A stretch of 64,000 nucleotides of DNA, taken from MPNP01 sp965221445. Its GTDB lineage: Bacteria; Pseudomonadota; Alphaproteobacteria; Rhodobacterales; Rhodobacteraceae. The translations under genes and the position numbers were made by a program. The stretch's first letter is position 1, and each line of letters begins with the position of its first letter. The DNA lies in contig CBDCSF010000013.1 of NCBI GenBank assembly GCA_965221445.1, positions 806,001 to 870,000 of the forward strand, given 5' to 3'. Positions 56,294-64,000 of the stretch are shown piece after piece. The notes under the pieces are model-generated. The model did not search any database. It was not told the origin of the DNA and was given only the letters and a program-made list of their open reading frames with translations.

Positions 56294-57142
56294 TCACTCG
56301 TCTGCAGAAAGTTTAAGGGCTAAACTATAGGTTTCTTTCCTACTTAGATTCAAAATACCAGAAACTTCTGAAACTGCATCCTTAAGGCTTTTGGTCTTTA
56401 AAACTTCCGTAAGAATTTTGGTAATGTCATCCTCCGTTGGCTCCAGACTCTTCACTCTCTCAATTACAATTACAATTTCTCCCTTGACCATTTCATTTGT
56501 ATAAAACTCATTAAGTTCACCAAGGGTTCCTCTTCTGACCTCTTCAAATTTTTTTGTCAATTCACGACAAATTGAGGCGTTTCGTTCCTTACCCAATACT
56601 TCTTGCATATCCCCAAGAGAGTTCCTTAACCTATTGGGCGATTCAAATACAATTAAGGTCGCTTGCACATATTTGAATTCCTCAAGAACTTTTCTCCTTA
56701 AACCACTGGCTTGAGGCAGAAACCCCAGATAGATAAACCTGTCAGGGTCTCTACCTGAAACGGTAAGTGCCGCGAGGGGTGCGGATGGTCCCGGAATTGG
56801 TATAACTGTAATCCCCCTTGCTATCGCACCCTTGACCAACTTGTAACCGGGATCGGAAATTAAGGGAGTACCCGCCTCTGAAACCAAGGCAACACTTTTA
56901 CCATTTTCCAGCATTCTCAGGATTGCTTCAATTCGCTTTGGCTTGCTAAAATCATGATAGGAACCGATTTTCTCGGCAGACCTGGTAATTCCGTGGATCT
57001 TAAGTAACCTTCTCAAAGTGCGAGTATCTTCAGCAATCAGCTCCTGGGCATCGCGAACAACATCAAGAGCTCTGAGAGTTATATCTCGGGCGTTGCCGAT
57101 TGGGGTTGAAACCAGATATAATCCGCTTTCCAAACTGTTCAT
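56294..57142 (-). CDS. rsmI: 16S rRNA 2'-O-methyltransferase (C1402)
   Basis: 282 aa from the ATG at 57142, which begins just before the conserved GLYLVSTPIGNARDITLRAL. The longer frame adds 33 residues absent from the family. It methylates C1402 of 16S rRNA using S-adenosylmethionine. Further motifs are AEDTRTLRRLLKIHGI, SEAGTPLISDPGYKLV and PIPGPSAPLAAL. In alphaproteobacteria it is normally divergent from an LppC-type gene. Here a TnpB element lies in that gap. Confidence 0.95.
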   Translation of the reverse strand: MNSLESGLYLVSTPIGNARDITLRALDVVRDAQELIAEDTRTLRRLLKIHGITRSAEKIGSYHDFSKPKRIEAILRMLENGKSVALVSEAGTPLISDPGYKLVKGAIARGITVIPIPGPSAPLAALTVSGRDPDRFIYLGFLPQASGLRRKVLEEFKYVQATLIVFESPNRLRNSLGDMQEVLGKERNASICRELTKKFEEVRRGTLGELNEFYTNEMVKGEIVIVIERVKSLEPTEDDITKILTEVLKTKSLKDAVSEVSGILNLSRKETYSLALKLSADE

Positions 57143-57250
57143 AAGAGTGACCTGAAATTGAAGTTGGATTTGAATTCCTTTTGCGAAACAAGTGTACACA
57201 TACCTGTCGAAAATATAGGGGTTTATATACATTGTTAACATTAATTCTGC

Positions 57251-57291
57251 TTTATACGGTTGTTATTTTACGCAGACATACTACGTATAAA
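57251..57291. repeat. Palindrome upstream of tnpB, possible left-end structure
   Basis: TTTATACG (57251-57258) and CGTATAAA (57284-57291) can form an 8-base stem with a 25-base loop. IS200/IS605-type elements carry subterminal hairpins at their ends. The true element borders were not fixed. Confidence 0.4.
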
Positions 57292-57316
57292 ACAACTACA
57301 AGAAAGAACCCCACCC

Positions 57317-58552
57317 ATGCCAGAAACTACCGTCTACCGCAACATACAGTATCGGCTTATACCTAGGACTACCACCAAGGCCGATAAACTGTTAGGTTTG
57401 GCTGGGGCCTGTCGATATGTATGGAATACCATATTGGAGCAACAGAATGACCTGCACCGGGAAGCCAAGGAGCAGGGAAAGAAGCCACGCTATCCATCCT
57501 TCTTTTCTCTGGGCAAGGCCTTTACTGTCTTGCGGTCGGAAACACCATGGCTTACGGATTATGCGTACAATATTGTCCGTTATACCCTGAATTACCAGTC
57601 TGAAGCGTGGAAGGCGTATTTCAGGGGTAAAAGGCATCATCCCCGTTTTCATTGTCGTCATCGCAAGTCTCCGTCCTTCACCATTCCTGAAAACGTCAGA
57701 ATAACAGAGAATGCCTTGTATATACCCAAGGTCGGTTGGGTTGGATTAAGGAGGAAGGGTGGCAATCCTTATCCTGAGGGAGTAGCCAAGAAGGTTGTTG
57801 TTTCCAAGAAGGTCGGTAAATGGTATGCGACTGTCTGTTATGAAGTTGTCTGTGAGGAACAGGAGGATAATGGAGTTGTTGCCGGTCTTGATCTCAATGT
57901 CGGTCAAATTGCCTATGCGGATACCACTGGGGTAAGAGCCATTGTTCCCTCTGCTGATACCTCCCTGCTTGAGAGGAAGATCAAGCGCAAGCAACGCCGG
58001 ATGGCAGGACAGAAGAGAGGGTCAAACCGTCGCAGGAAGACCCGGCAGTCGATACAGAGATTACAACGTCAGAAGGCGAGTAGAAGGAACAACCACTGGC
58101 ATCAGGTCAGTCGGTTGCTTGTTGCTCATGCCTCGAGGATTGTGCTGGAGGATCTCAATGTTGAGGGGATGACCAAATCGGCGAAGGGAACGGTTGAGAA
58201 CCCTGGTACGAATGTGAAGGCCAAGTCGGGATTGAATCGTGAGATACTGAATACTGCTTGGGCTCTTCTCCATGTCATGCTGGAGTATAAGGCTTTAGAG
58301 GTTGTTTATGTCAATCCGGCCTATACCAGTCAGGAGTGTTATTGTTGCGGGCATCGGGCGAAGGATAATCGTCGTGGCCGTGAGTTCAAGTGCATGGTTT
58401 GTGGCCATGTGGATCATGCGGACCTGAATGCGGCTCGCAACATACTGGCCTCCGGGATTGGGGCTACTGCACGGCGAGGGGCGTTCGGATTACCGACCCT
58501 TATGACCCGTGAAATTGATACCGGGAAACAATTATGTTATCAAGGTATATAA
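57317..58552 (+). CDS. tnpB: TnpB, IS200/IS605-type RNA-guided nuclease
   Basis: 411 aa from the ATG at 57317. Residues before it in the frame do not resemble the family. The RuvC aspartate is in GLDLNVGQIAYAD, the glutamate in IVLEDLNVEGM and the last aspartate in HADLNAARNIL. Two zinc-binding CxxC pairs flank RGREF: CYCCGH and CMVCGH. All catalytic residues are present, so it may be an active omega-RNA-guided nuclease. No tnpA is nearby, so the element cannot move on its own. It lies between rsmI and lppC. Its guide RNA would come from the 3' end of the gene and about 100 bases beyond. Confidence 0.93.
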   Translation: MPETTVYRNIQYRLIPRTTTKADKLLGLAGACRYVWNTILEQQNDLHREAKEQGKKPRYPSFFSLGKAFTVLRSETPWLTDYAYNIVRYTLNYQSEAWKAYFRGKRHHPRFHCRHRKSPSFTIPENVRITENALYIPKVGWVGLRRKGGNPYPEGVAKKVVVSKKVGKWYATVCYEVVCEEQEDNGVVAGLDLNVGQIAYADTTGVRAIVPSADTSLLERKIKRKQRRMAGQKRGSNRRRKTRQSIQRLQRQKASRRNNHWHQVSRLLVAHASRIVLEDLNVEGMTKSAKGTVENPGTNVKAKSGLNREILNTAWALLHVMLEYKALEVVYVNPAYTSQECYCCGHRAKDNRRGREFKCMVCGHVDHADLNAARNILASGIGATARRGAFGLPTLMTREIDTGKQLCYQGI

Positions 58553-58716
58553 TTCCCAAAATATAAAGTTATGCAGGTAGTATTGAACAGTACATCGCTA
58601 TGGTCTTCCAAGGTTTAAATCGGCTCATTTTTACCTAAATTATAAGTGTGAATTGTTAACAACCAATTTTCCCCTCCGAGAGGACTTTCTTTAAATTCTC
58701 AATTGAAACAAAAAAA

Positions 58717-59901
58717 GTGCTGAAATTAATCACAAGCCAGCGGATTACTTTTTCGCTTTTATTGCTTGCCACTACCTTAATGGGTTGTGTTGCTCCAGAG
58801 GAACCTTCTGACCCTATTCCCCCTTCTGTAGTAGAGAGCTCGACAAACAAGATTGCATTATTAATCCCCATAACTTCTGAAGAATCCGGGGTTGGCGAAC
58901 TTGCCCAGGATCTTGAAAAAAGTGCAAAACTTGCATTAACACAAATTCAACCTTCACCGCTAGAACTAACGATTTACGATACTGAAGGAACCCCCATGGG
59001 TGCCTTCCAGGCCGCGAGTAGAGCCATAGGTGAAGGTAACAATATAATTCTTGGACCCCTGTTCTCAGAATCAACAAGGGCCATTGCCCCCTTGGTCAAC
59101 ATAAGTGGTGTCCCAGTGTTTAGTTTTTCAAATGATACCAGAGTAGCTGGTGGAAATATATTCATTTTGGGACAATCCTTTGAGAATTCTGCCAGCAGAA
59201 TGGTGCAATATGTTATAGATGAAGGCAAGCTAGACGGTATGATTGTCAGTTCAGATTCTCATTCCGAAACCAGAGCCAGAGAAGCTCTGGAAGAAGCAAC
59301 ATCACGTGCAGGGTTTAATATAATCCATTCGATCAATTACGAACTTTCGCAGCCAGGCAGTTTGGAAGCAGTTGAACAAATTGTGCGTGCGACAGAAACG
59401 CATGTACCAGACGTCATTTTCTTAACGGGGAATACAGCTGGAGCAGTTACCCTCATCGCCGAATTGCTAGAAGAGCGTGATTTTCCCCAGGATGTAATTC
59501 TTGTTGGTATAGAAAGGTGGGATATTCCAATAGTAGCTTTGTCAGTCAAAGGTTTGCAGGGGACTATTTTCCCTATACCCGATCCTAACCAAAGCATTAT
59601 ATTCAGTAATAATTACCAATATGAGTACGATGACGTTCCACATCCGTTGGCTGGTTTGCCGTACGATGGAATAATTGCCATTGATCAATTATTAACCCGA
59701 AACAATTCAGGAACTATTACACGAAGGACTATTCTACAGGGTGGTGAGTTTTTTGGATCCACAGGACCTTTCAGGTTTAACGAAAGGGGAGAAATCGAGA
59801 GATCATTGGCCGTCGCGAAGATAGAAAATCAACGCACAATTGTTGTGGATAAAGCTCCCAGGAGTCTTTTGAGTACCCCTTCGGCAAATCAAGAAAATTA
59901 A
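58717..59901 (+). CDS. LppC/LpoA-type penicillin-binding protein activator
   Basis: 394 aa outer-membrane lipoprotein from a GTG start. The lipobox is LMGC (Cys23), after a short hydrophobic signal. The mature part is a periplasmic-binding-protein-like fold (IALLIPITSEESGVG, then NNIILGPLFSESTRAIAPLV and GLPYDGIIAIDQLL), normally found at the start of the alphaproteobacterial rsmI-gshB neighbourhood. The family stimulates a class A penicillin-binding protein (known from LpoA). No ribosome-binding site is obvious, and the insertion of tnpB upstream may have changed its promoter. Confidence 0.87.
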   Translation: MLKLITSQRITFSLLLLATTLMGCVAPEEPSDPIPPSVVESSTNKIALLIPITSEESGVGELAQDLEKSAKLALTQIQPSPLELTIYDTEGTPMGAFQAASRAIGEGNNIILGPLFSESTRAIAPLVNISGVPVFSFSNDTRVAGGNIFILGQSFENSASRMVQYVIDEGKLDGMIVSSDSHSETRAREALEEATSRAGFNIIHSINYELSQPGSLEAVEQIVRATETHVPDVIFLTGNTAGAVTLIAELLEERDFPQDVILVGIERWDIPIVALSVKGLQGTIFPIPDPNQSIIFSNNYQYEYDDVPHPLAGLPYDGIIAIDQLLTRNNSGTITRRTILQGGEFFGSTGPFRFNERGEIERSLAVAKIENQRTIVVDKAPRSLLSTPSANQEN

Positions 59902-60091
59902 CTCTACTTTATACCTGAGGTATTACCAAGCTCAAATCCAATTTATTAAATCGCATGTCTCAGTTTTGATACTGGCAATAATCTTCTTGGTTTGATTCTT
60001 AGTTTCAAACCAGGTAATCACCCCAATGCTTTGAATCCTATATACTTCCAATTAATATTGTTTTACTCAGGCAAAGTTATTTGGATTGTTA

Positions 60092-61639
60092 ATGGCTAAA
60101 CCCTTCAAACTGTTGAAAAATTTCTTCACGGTTGGTTTTTGGACACTTGTAAGTCGAATCCTTGGTTTTATCAGGGATGTTCTATTTGCTGCCTTTTTGG
60201 GCTCTGGCCCATTGGCTGAGGCCTTTCTAATCGCCTTTACTCTTCCCAACATGTTTCGGAGGATTTTTGCAGAAGGTGCCTTCAACCTTGCTTTTGTACC
60301 CATGTTTTCAAAGAAACTTGATAAGCAGGCAGAAGCAAGGGATTTTGCAGAAAATGCCTTTTCGGTTCTGATTGTCTTCCTTATAATACTCGTCATTCTG
60401 GCACAATTGATTATGCCATTTCTGGTTTTAGCCATGGCCAGTGGATTTTCCGGTGATGAAAGGTTCAATCTGGCAGTGCTTTTTGGCCGGATTGCCTTTC
60501 CCTACGTGTTATTCATATCTGCAGCCGCAGTGTTTTCTGGGCTGTTAAATTCATTGGGTCGTTTTCTTGCGGCAGCTGCTGCACCTGTACTCCTGAATGT
60601 ATTGTTTATCATGAGTTTGTTCGGTTCATATTGGCTTGGGTGGGATATTGGTTTGACACTTGCCTGGACCGTGCCCATAGCTGGCATTGCACAATTGGCT
60701 TTGGTTTGGGTTGTTGCTTCGAAAGCTGGTTTTAACCTTCGGATCAAATTTCCAAGAATATCCCCTGAAATAAAAAAACTTCTTATTATCGCTGCACCTG
60801 CTGCCCTAACCGGAGGGGTTGTTCAGGTCAACCTTATTATTGGCAGACAGGTTGCGAGTTTTACCGAAGGTGCTGTAGCATGGTTAAACTATGCTGACCG
60901 GTTGTACCAATTGCCCTTGGGGGTGGTTGGAATTGCCGTAGGTATAGTATTGCTCCCGGAATTATCAAGGAAACTTGCGGGAGGAGATCACGAAGGGGGT
61001 AATTATGCATTTAACAGGGCAACCGAAGCTGCCATGGCACTGACCATCCCTGCCACAGTTGCCCTGATTACGATTGCCTACCCCATTATAAGTATATTAT
61101 TTGAAAGGGGTGCCTTTACTCAAAATGATACCCAATTCACTTCCCAGGCACTGATCATCTACGCCTTTGGGTTACCAGCCTTTGTCCTTCAAAAAGTTTA
61201 CCAGCCAATCTATTTTGCCAGAGAAAATACCAAAACTCCATTTAATTTCGCCTTGATATCCATGCTGATCAATGCTGTAGTAGCAATTGGACTGGTTTCT
61301 ACTCTTGGATATTTGGCAGCAGCCCTGGGGACAACCCTGGCAGGCTGGTCAATGCTTATTCTATTGGTTATCGGTACTCGCAAGTATTCTGACGCAGGAA
61401 GGTTTGATAGCCAACTTAGGAAAGCCTTATCCAAAATAATCTTTGCATCCATTGTAATGGGGGGCGGATTGATTCTAGGCGATTATTTATTGGGAAGCTG
61501 GCTTTACCAACCAGGAATAAGGTATGTCAGTCTAACCCTTTTGATTTTAGGAGGTATGCTTGTCTACGGCTTGTCTCACCTTCTTTTGGGTACCTGGAAA
61601 TGGAACAAGTTGAAAGGACTAATGCAAAAACAACAATGA
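60092..61639 (+). CDS. murJ: Lipid II flippase
   Basis: 515 aa from the ATG at 60092, integral membrane protein with 14 predicted helices that moves lipid II across the inner membrane. SRILGFIRDVLFAAFLG and LPNMFRRIFAEGAFNLAFV are characteristic of MurJ. FPYVLFISAAAVFSGLLNSL and the later QVASFTEGAVAWLNYADRLY region carry typical MurJ motifs. In alphaproteobacteria it usually precedes trpS, as here, with one membrane protein gene between. Confidence 0.95.
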   Translation: MAKPFKLLKNFFTVGFWTLVSRILGFIRDVLFAAFLGSGPLAEAFLIAFTLPNMFRRIFAEGAFNLAFVPMFSKKLDKQAEARDFAENAFSVLIVFLIILVILAQLIMPFLVLAMASGFSGDERFNLAVLFGRIAFPYVLFISAAAVFSGLLNSLGRFLAAAAAPVLLNVLFIMSLFGSYWLGWDIGLTLAWTVPIAGIAQLALVWVVASKAGFNLRIKFPRISPEIKKLLIIAAPAALTGGVVQVNLIIGRQVASFTEGAVAWLNYADRLYQLPLGVVGIAVGIVLLPELSRKLAGGDHEGGNYAFNRATEAAMALTIPATVALITIAYPIISILFERGAFTQNDTQFTSQALIIYAFGLPAFVLQKVYQPIYFARENTKTPFNFALISMLINAVVAIGLVSTLGYLAAALGTTLAGWSMLILLVIGTRKYSDAGRFDSQLRKALSKIIFASIVMGGGLILGDYLLGSWLYQPGIRYVSLTLLILGGMLVYGLSHLLLGTWKWNKLKGLMQKQQ

Positions 61640-61642
61640 AAT

Positions 61643-62320
61643 TCAGGAAATTAATTTGTTGATTAGTCTTTTGAAAATACCCACAGTATGCATAAAGCCG
61701 AACTGTAACAGGGGGAAAAGTATGAATCCTGTAACAAACCCGATTAAGTCAGCCAACCAATAGTTTGGACCCCCAAAAACCAATTGGAAACCGATTTGTG
61801 CGCTCAACAAAAAAATCGGTACAGGTAAAAACCCTGCCAAGTCATTTTTTCCTTCAAGATATTGAAGCACCAGGATGAAAACAAACCCACCGACAAAACC
61901 AAAAAAGCCTGGAGAAGATCCAACAAGGGGAAAAGTTTCATTAAGGAAAAAGCTATAACCCAAGGCCCCAAAAAAAGTGGAGACAAGGTAAAAGGTGATT
62001 ATCTGCAAATCATTTACAAATCGGGCAAGAAGATTTCCAAAAGCCAGGGTGAAGACCACACTGATAATGGAAGATACAAAGTTGAAATGTATAAACGAAT
62101 AGGCGAATAAGCGTAAGCTTTCCTTGTTAATTAGATTAAATGTGGAAACCTGGGCGGAAAAAATTGGATCCCAAAAACCAAAATCCCTTATGGCTATCAG
62201 CCTTAATTCGTCTCCTGAAAAACCAAAAATGCTAGCACTCTCACTCAGACTAAAAAGGAACTCAAACCCTCCTATCATGGCGGCCAAGACGACAATGCTT
62301 TTTGGAAGTTTTTGGAACAT
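61643..62320 (-). CDS. Rhomboid-like membrane protein, probably without protease activity
   Basis: 225 aa with six membrane segments, convergent on murJ with 3 bases between the stops. The rhomboid serine position is kept in GSSPGFFGFVG, where active enzymes have GxSG. The catalytic histidine is missing: the AHxxG position reads LADLIGFVTG. The HxNxxHxxxN motif is degraded to HFNFVSSIIS. These losses argue for an inactive rhomboid, like iRhoms or derlins. A rhomboid gene between murJ and trpS has precedent in alphaproteobacteria. Confidence 0.75.
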   Translation of the reverse strand: MFQKLPKSIVVLAAMIGGFEFLFSLSESASIFGFSGDELRLIAIRDFGFWDPIFSAQVSTFNLINKESLRLFAYSFIHFNFVSSIISVVFTLAFGNLLARFVNDLQIITFYLVSTFFGALGYSFFLNETFPLVGSSPGFFGFVGGFVFILVLQYLEGKNDLAGFLPVPIFLLSAQIGFQLVFGGPNYWLADLIGFVTGFILFPLLQFGFMHTVGIFKRLINKLIS

Positions 62321-62416
62321 CGTAATTCTATCCTGCGATCAAGTCTTTAAACTGGACGAATTCAAAATTAATATTAGCAAATAATCAAACATTACATTTA
62401 TTCCTTTGAGAGTTTA

Positions 62417-63433
62417 ATGAACAACATATCTGACAAAAAACGAGTTTTTTCAGGAATACAACCTAGTGGACAGTTAACCATAGCCAATTACCTAGGTGCC
62501 TTGAAGCATTTTGTACAACTCCAGAAAGCCGGAACGGAATGTATTTATTGTGTCGTTGATCTGCATGCGATAACAGTTTGGCAAGATCCAAAGGAACTCA
62601 GGAATGCTATAAGACACGCAGCCGCATGTTTTATAGCTTCAGGAATAAATGTTGAAAAATCAATACTTTTCAACCAAAGCCTTGTCTCTGCACATACAGA
62701 ACTCGCGTGGATATTCAATTGCGTAGCCCGTATGGGTTGGATGAACAGAATGACTCAATTCAAGGAAAAAGCAGGATCCAACAGGGAAAATTCATCTGTT
62801 GGACTTTTTGCCTATCCGACTCTGATGGCCGCCGATATTCTTGTATACCATGCCACGCATGTACCTGTTGGCGACGATCAAAAGCAGCATCTCGAATTAA
62901 CCAGAGATATTGCCATTAAATTTAACAATGATTTCGGTATTGATTACTTCCCTGTAATTGAACCGGTAATTGAAGGAATTGCTACCAGAATAATGAGTCT
63001 TCGGGATGGCACCAAGAAAATGTCAAAATCAGATCGCTCCGATTTAAGCCGAATTAACCTGACTGATGACAAGGATTTGATTGTAAAAAAAATCAGGAAA
63101 GCCAAGACTGACCAATATCCACTTCCTGGATCCAGAGAAGAACTTGAAAATAGACCTGAAGCCAAAAATTTGGTGAATATTTACGCAGCGCTTTCTGGAA
63201 CTCCACTTGATACAGTCTTGACTCAGTTTGAAGGAAAAATGTTTTCCGACTTCAAGCCACAATTGTCCGAAGTTGCCGTGGAGACTATTTCCCCAATTAC
63301 TACCGAAGTAAACAGGCTGATGAGTGATGGAAAGGAACTGGATCAGTTACTGGAGGCTGGTGCAGACCGAGCAAGGAAAATTGCTGACCCGATCGTAAGC
63401 AGGGCATATGAAATAGTGGGATTAAAAAATTGA
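62417..63433 (+). CDS. trpS: Tryptophanyl-tRNA synthetase
   Basis: 338 aa class I synthetase that charges tRNA-Trp. The HIGH-like region is SGQLTIANYLGALKHF, the KMSKS loop is KKMSKSDRSD, and PVGDDQKQHLELTRDIA binds the substrate. The length is normal. It lies downstream of murJ and 13 bases before the ilvE-type gene. Confidence 0.96.
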   Translation: MNNISDKKRVFSGIQPSGQLTIANYLGALKHFVQLQKAGTECIYCVVDLHAITVWQDPKELRNAIRHAAACFIASGINVEKSILFNQSLVSAHTELAWIFNCVARMGWMNRMTQFKEKAGSNRENSSVGLFAYPTLMAADILVYHATHVPVGDDQKQHLELTRDIAIKFNNDFGIDYFPVIEPVIEGIATRIMSLRDGTKKMSKSDRSDLSRINLTDDKDLIVKKIRKAKTDQYPLPGSREELENRPEAKNLVNIYAALSGTPLDTVLTQFEGKMFSDFKPQLSEVAVETISPITTEVNRLMSDGKELDQLLEAGADRARKIADPIVSRAYEIVGLKN

Positions 63434-63446
63434 AAAGGAATGTGAT

Positions 63447-64000
63447 ATGGTAGCCGGAACCAACATAAAAACCTACTTCGAAGGAAAGTGGCATGAAGAA
63501 AATACCATGGTCATGCGTGCTGCAGATCATGGTGCCTGGTTGGGGTCCAATGTCTTTGATGGTGCCCGATATGCATTTGGTATAGCACCGGATCTGGATT
63601 TTCATTGCCAGCGGGTTAACAATTCCGCAGTTGCATTAGGTATAACTCCTACCAAGTCCCCGGAAGAGATTCATGAGATTGCCATTGAAGGCCTAAAGCT
63701 TTATCCACAAGATGCCGCAGTTTACATCAGGCCGATGTACTGGGCTATCGACGGCGGTCATATGGCTGTTATACCCAAGGAAGGTTCAACAGGATTTTGT
63801 CTTTGCCTTGAAGAAATCCCCATGCCACCTGACGAAGCAACCCTATCTTTAACGACCACCCAGTTTCATCGCCCCATACTGGCGACTGCCCTTGTTAATG
63901 CCAAGGCAGGTTGCCTTTATCCGAATAACGGCAGAATGCTTAGGGAAGCTATTAACAAGGGTTTTGATAATGCTCTTGTTGCAGATGCCATGGGAAATGT
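63447..64000 (+). CDS. Branched-chain amino acid aminotransferase-like, 3' end outside the window
   Basis: 184 codons are visible, with AAGGAA seven bases before the ATG. It is a fold-type IV PLP aminotransferase, with GSNVFDGARYA near the start and YIRPMYWAIDGGHMAV. The PLP lysine should be K152 in LVNAKAGCLYPNN. It would interconvert branched-chain amino acids and their keto acids (IlvE), though D-amino-acid aminotransferases and related enzymes share the fold. The gene runs off the window. Confidence 0.83.
   Translation, partial: MVAGTNIKTYFEGKWHEENTMVMRAADHGAWLGSNVFDGARYAFGIAPDLDFHCQRVNNSAVALGITPTKSPEEIHEIAIEGLKLYPQDAAVYIRPMYWAIDGGHMAVIPKEGSTGFCLCLEEIPMPPDEATLSLTTTQFHRPILATALVNAKAGCLYPNNGRMLREAINKGFDNALVADAMGN

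Noticed and set aside
1..64000. CRISPR arrays, tRNA and rRNA genes
   Set aside because: No regularly spaced repeats, tRNA T-arm patterns or conserved rRNA segments were seen when reading both strands; a dedicated scan could still find a divergent tRNA.

Overview
The window looks like a chromosomal piece of an alphaproteobacterium with an estimated GC near 42%. The best evidence is conserved gene order: coaBC followed by dut, rsmI divergent from an LppC/LpoA-type lipoprotein gene with gshB beyond it, and murJ close to trpS. Several amine, peptide and sugar catabolic genes and many decayed mobile sequences suggest a heterotroph with a plastic genome, possibly host-associated (inference). No rRNA, tRNA or CRISPR was recognised.

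Layout. 1-7000: an NHLM-type export operon (shortened HlyD-like adaptor, C39 peptidase-ABC transporter, second ABC protein) ending in a gene that fuses an NHLP-like leader to a squalene-cyclase-like domain. 7391-8251: a PhyH dioxygenase. 8397-19715: a catabolic cassette (IclR regulator, RidA, complete Dpp/Opp-type transporter, amidohydrolase, SelA-like PLP enzyme) bounded by two inverted ISAs1-like copies. Nine-base direct repeats with one mismatch lie just outside, so it reads as a composite transposon. 19893-24208: a DUF924-HATPase fusion, a DUF3883 protein, a dehalogenase and an alpha/beta hydrolase. 24214-32631: a dimethylglycine dehydrogenase-like enzyme, then a sugar ABC operon with a GH32-like hydrolase. 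32733-42246: M3 peptidase, SH3 protein, hydroxyacid dehydrogenase, MoeB/ThiF, a large DUF4238/SEC-C protein, dut and coaBC. 42458-45812: soxA and soxG without soxB or soxD.

46268-54027 is a ruined defence-type operon: DUF262, a DUF3696-type ATPase and a third gene. All three are broken, and the ATPase is split by about 5.2 kb of foreign DNA flanked by a 10-base repeat that is in phase with the ATPase frame. The insert carries an intact HepT/MntA toxin-antitoxin pair, a membrane protein, and ankyrin and secreted-protein genes, each of the last two cut by one in-frame stop. 54129-64000 returns to core genes (cobP, a cobC-like phosphatase, gshB, rsmI, lppC, murJ, a rhomboid-like protein, trpS, start of ilvE), with a TnpB element between rsmI and lppC.

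How they work together. The NHLM operon should export or process its leader-bearing protein. The composite element would import a peptide-like or N-acylated compound and degrade it with the amidohydrolase and PLP enzyme, with RidA clearing reactive enamines. The GH32-like enzyme and sugar transporter form one sugar-use unit.
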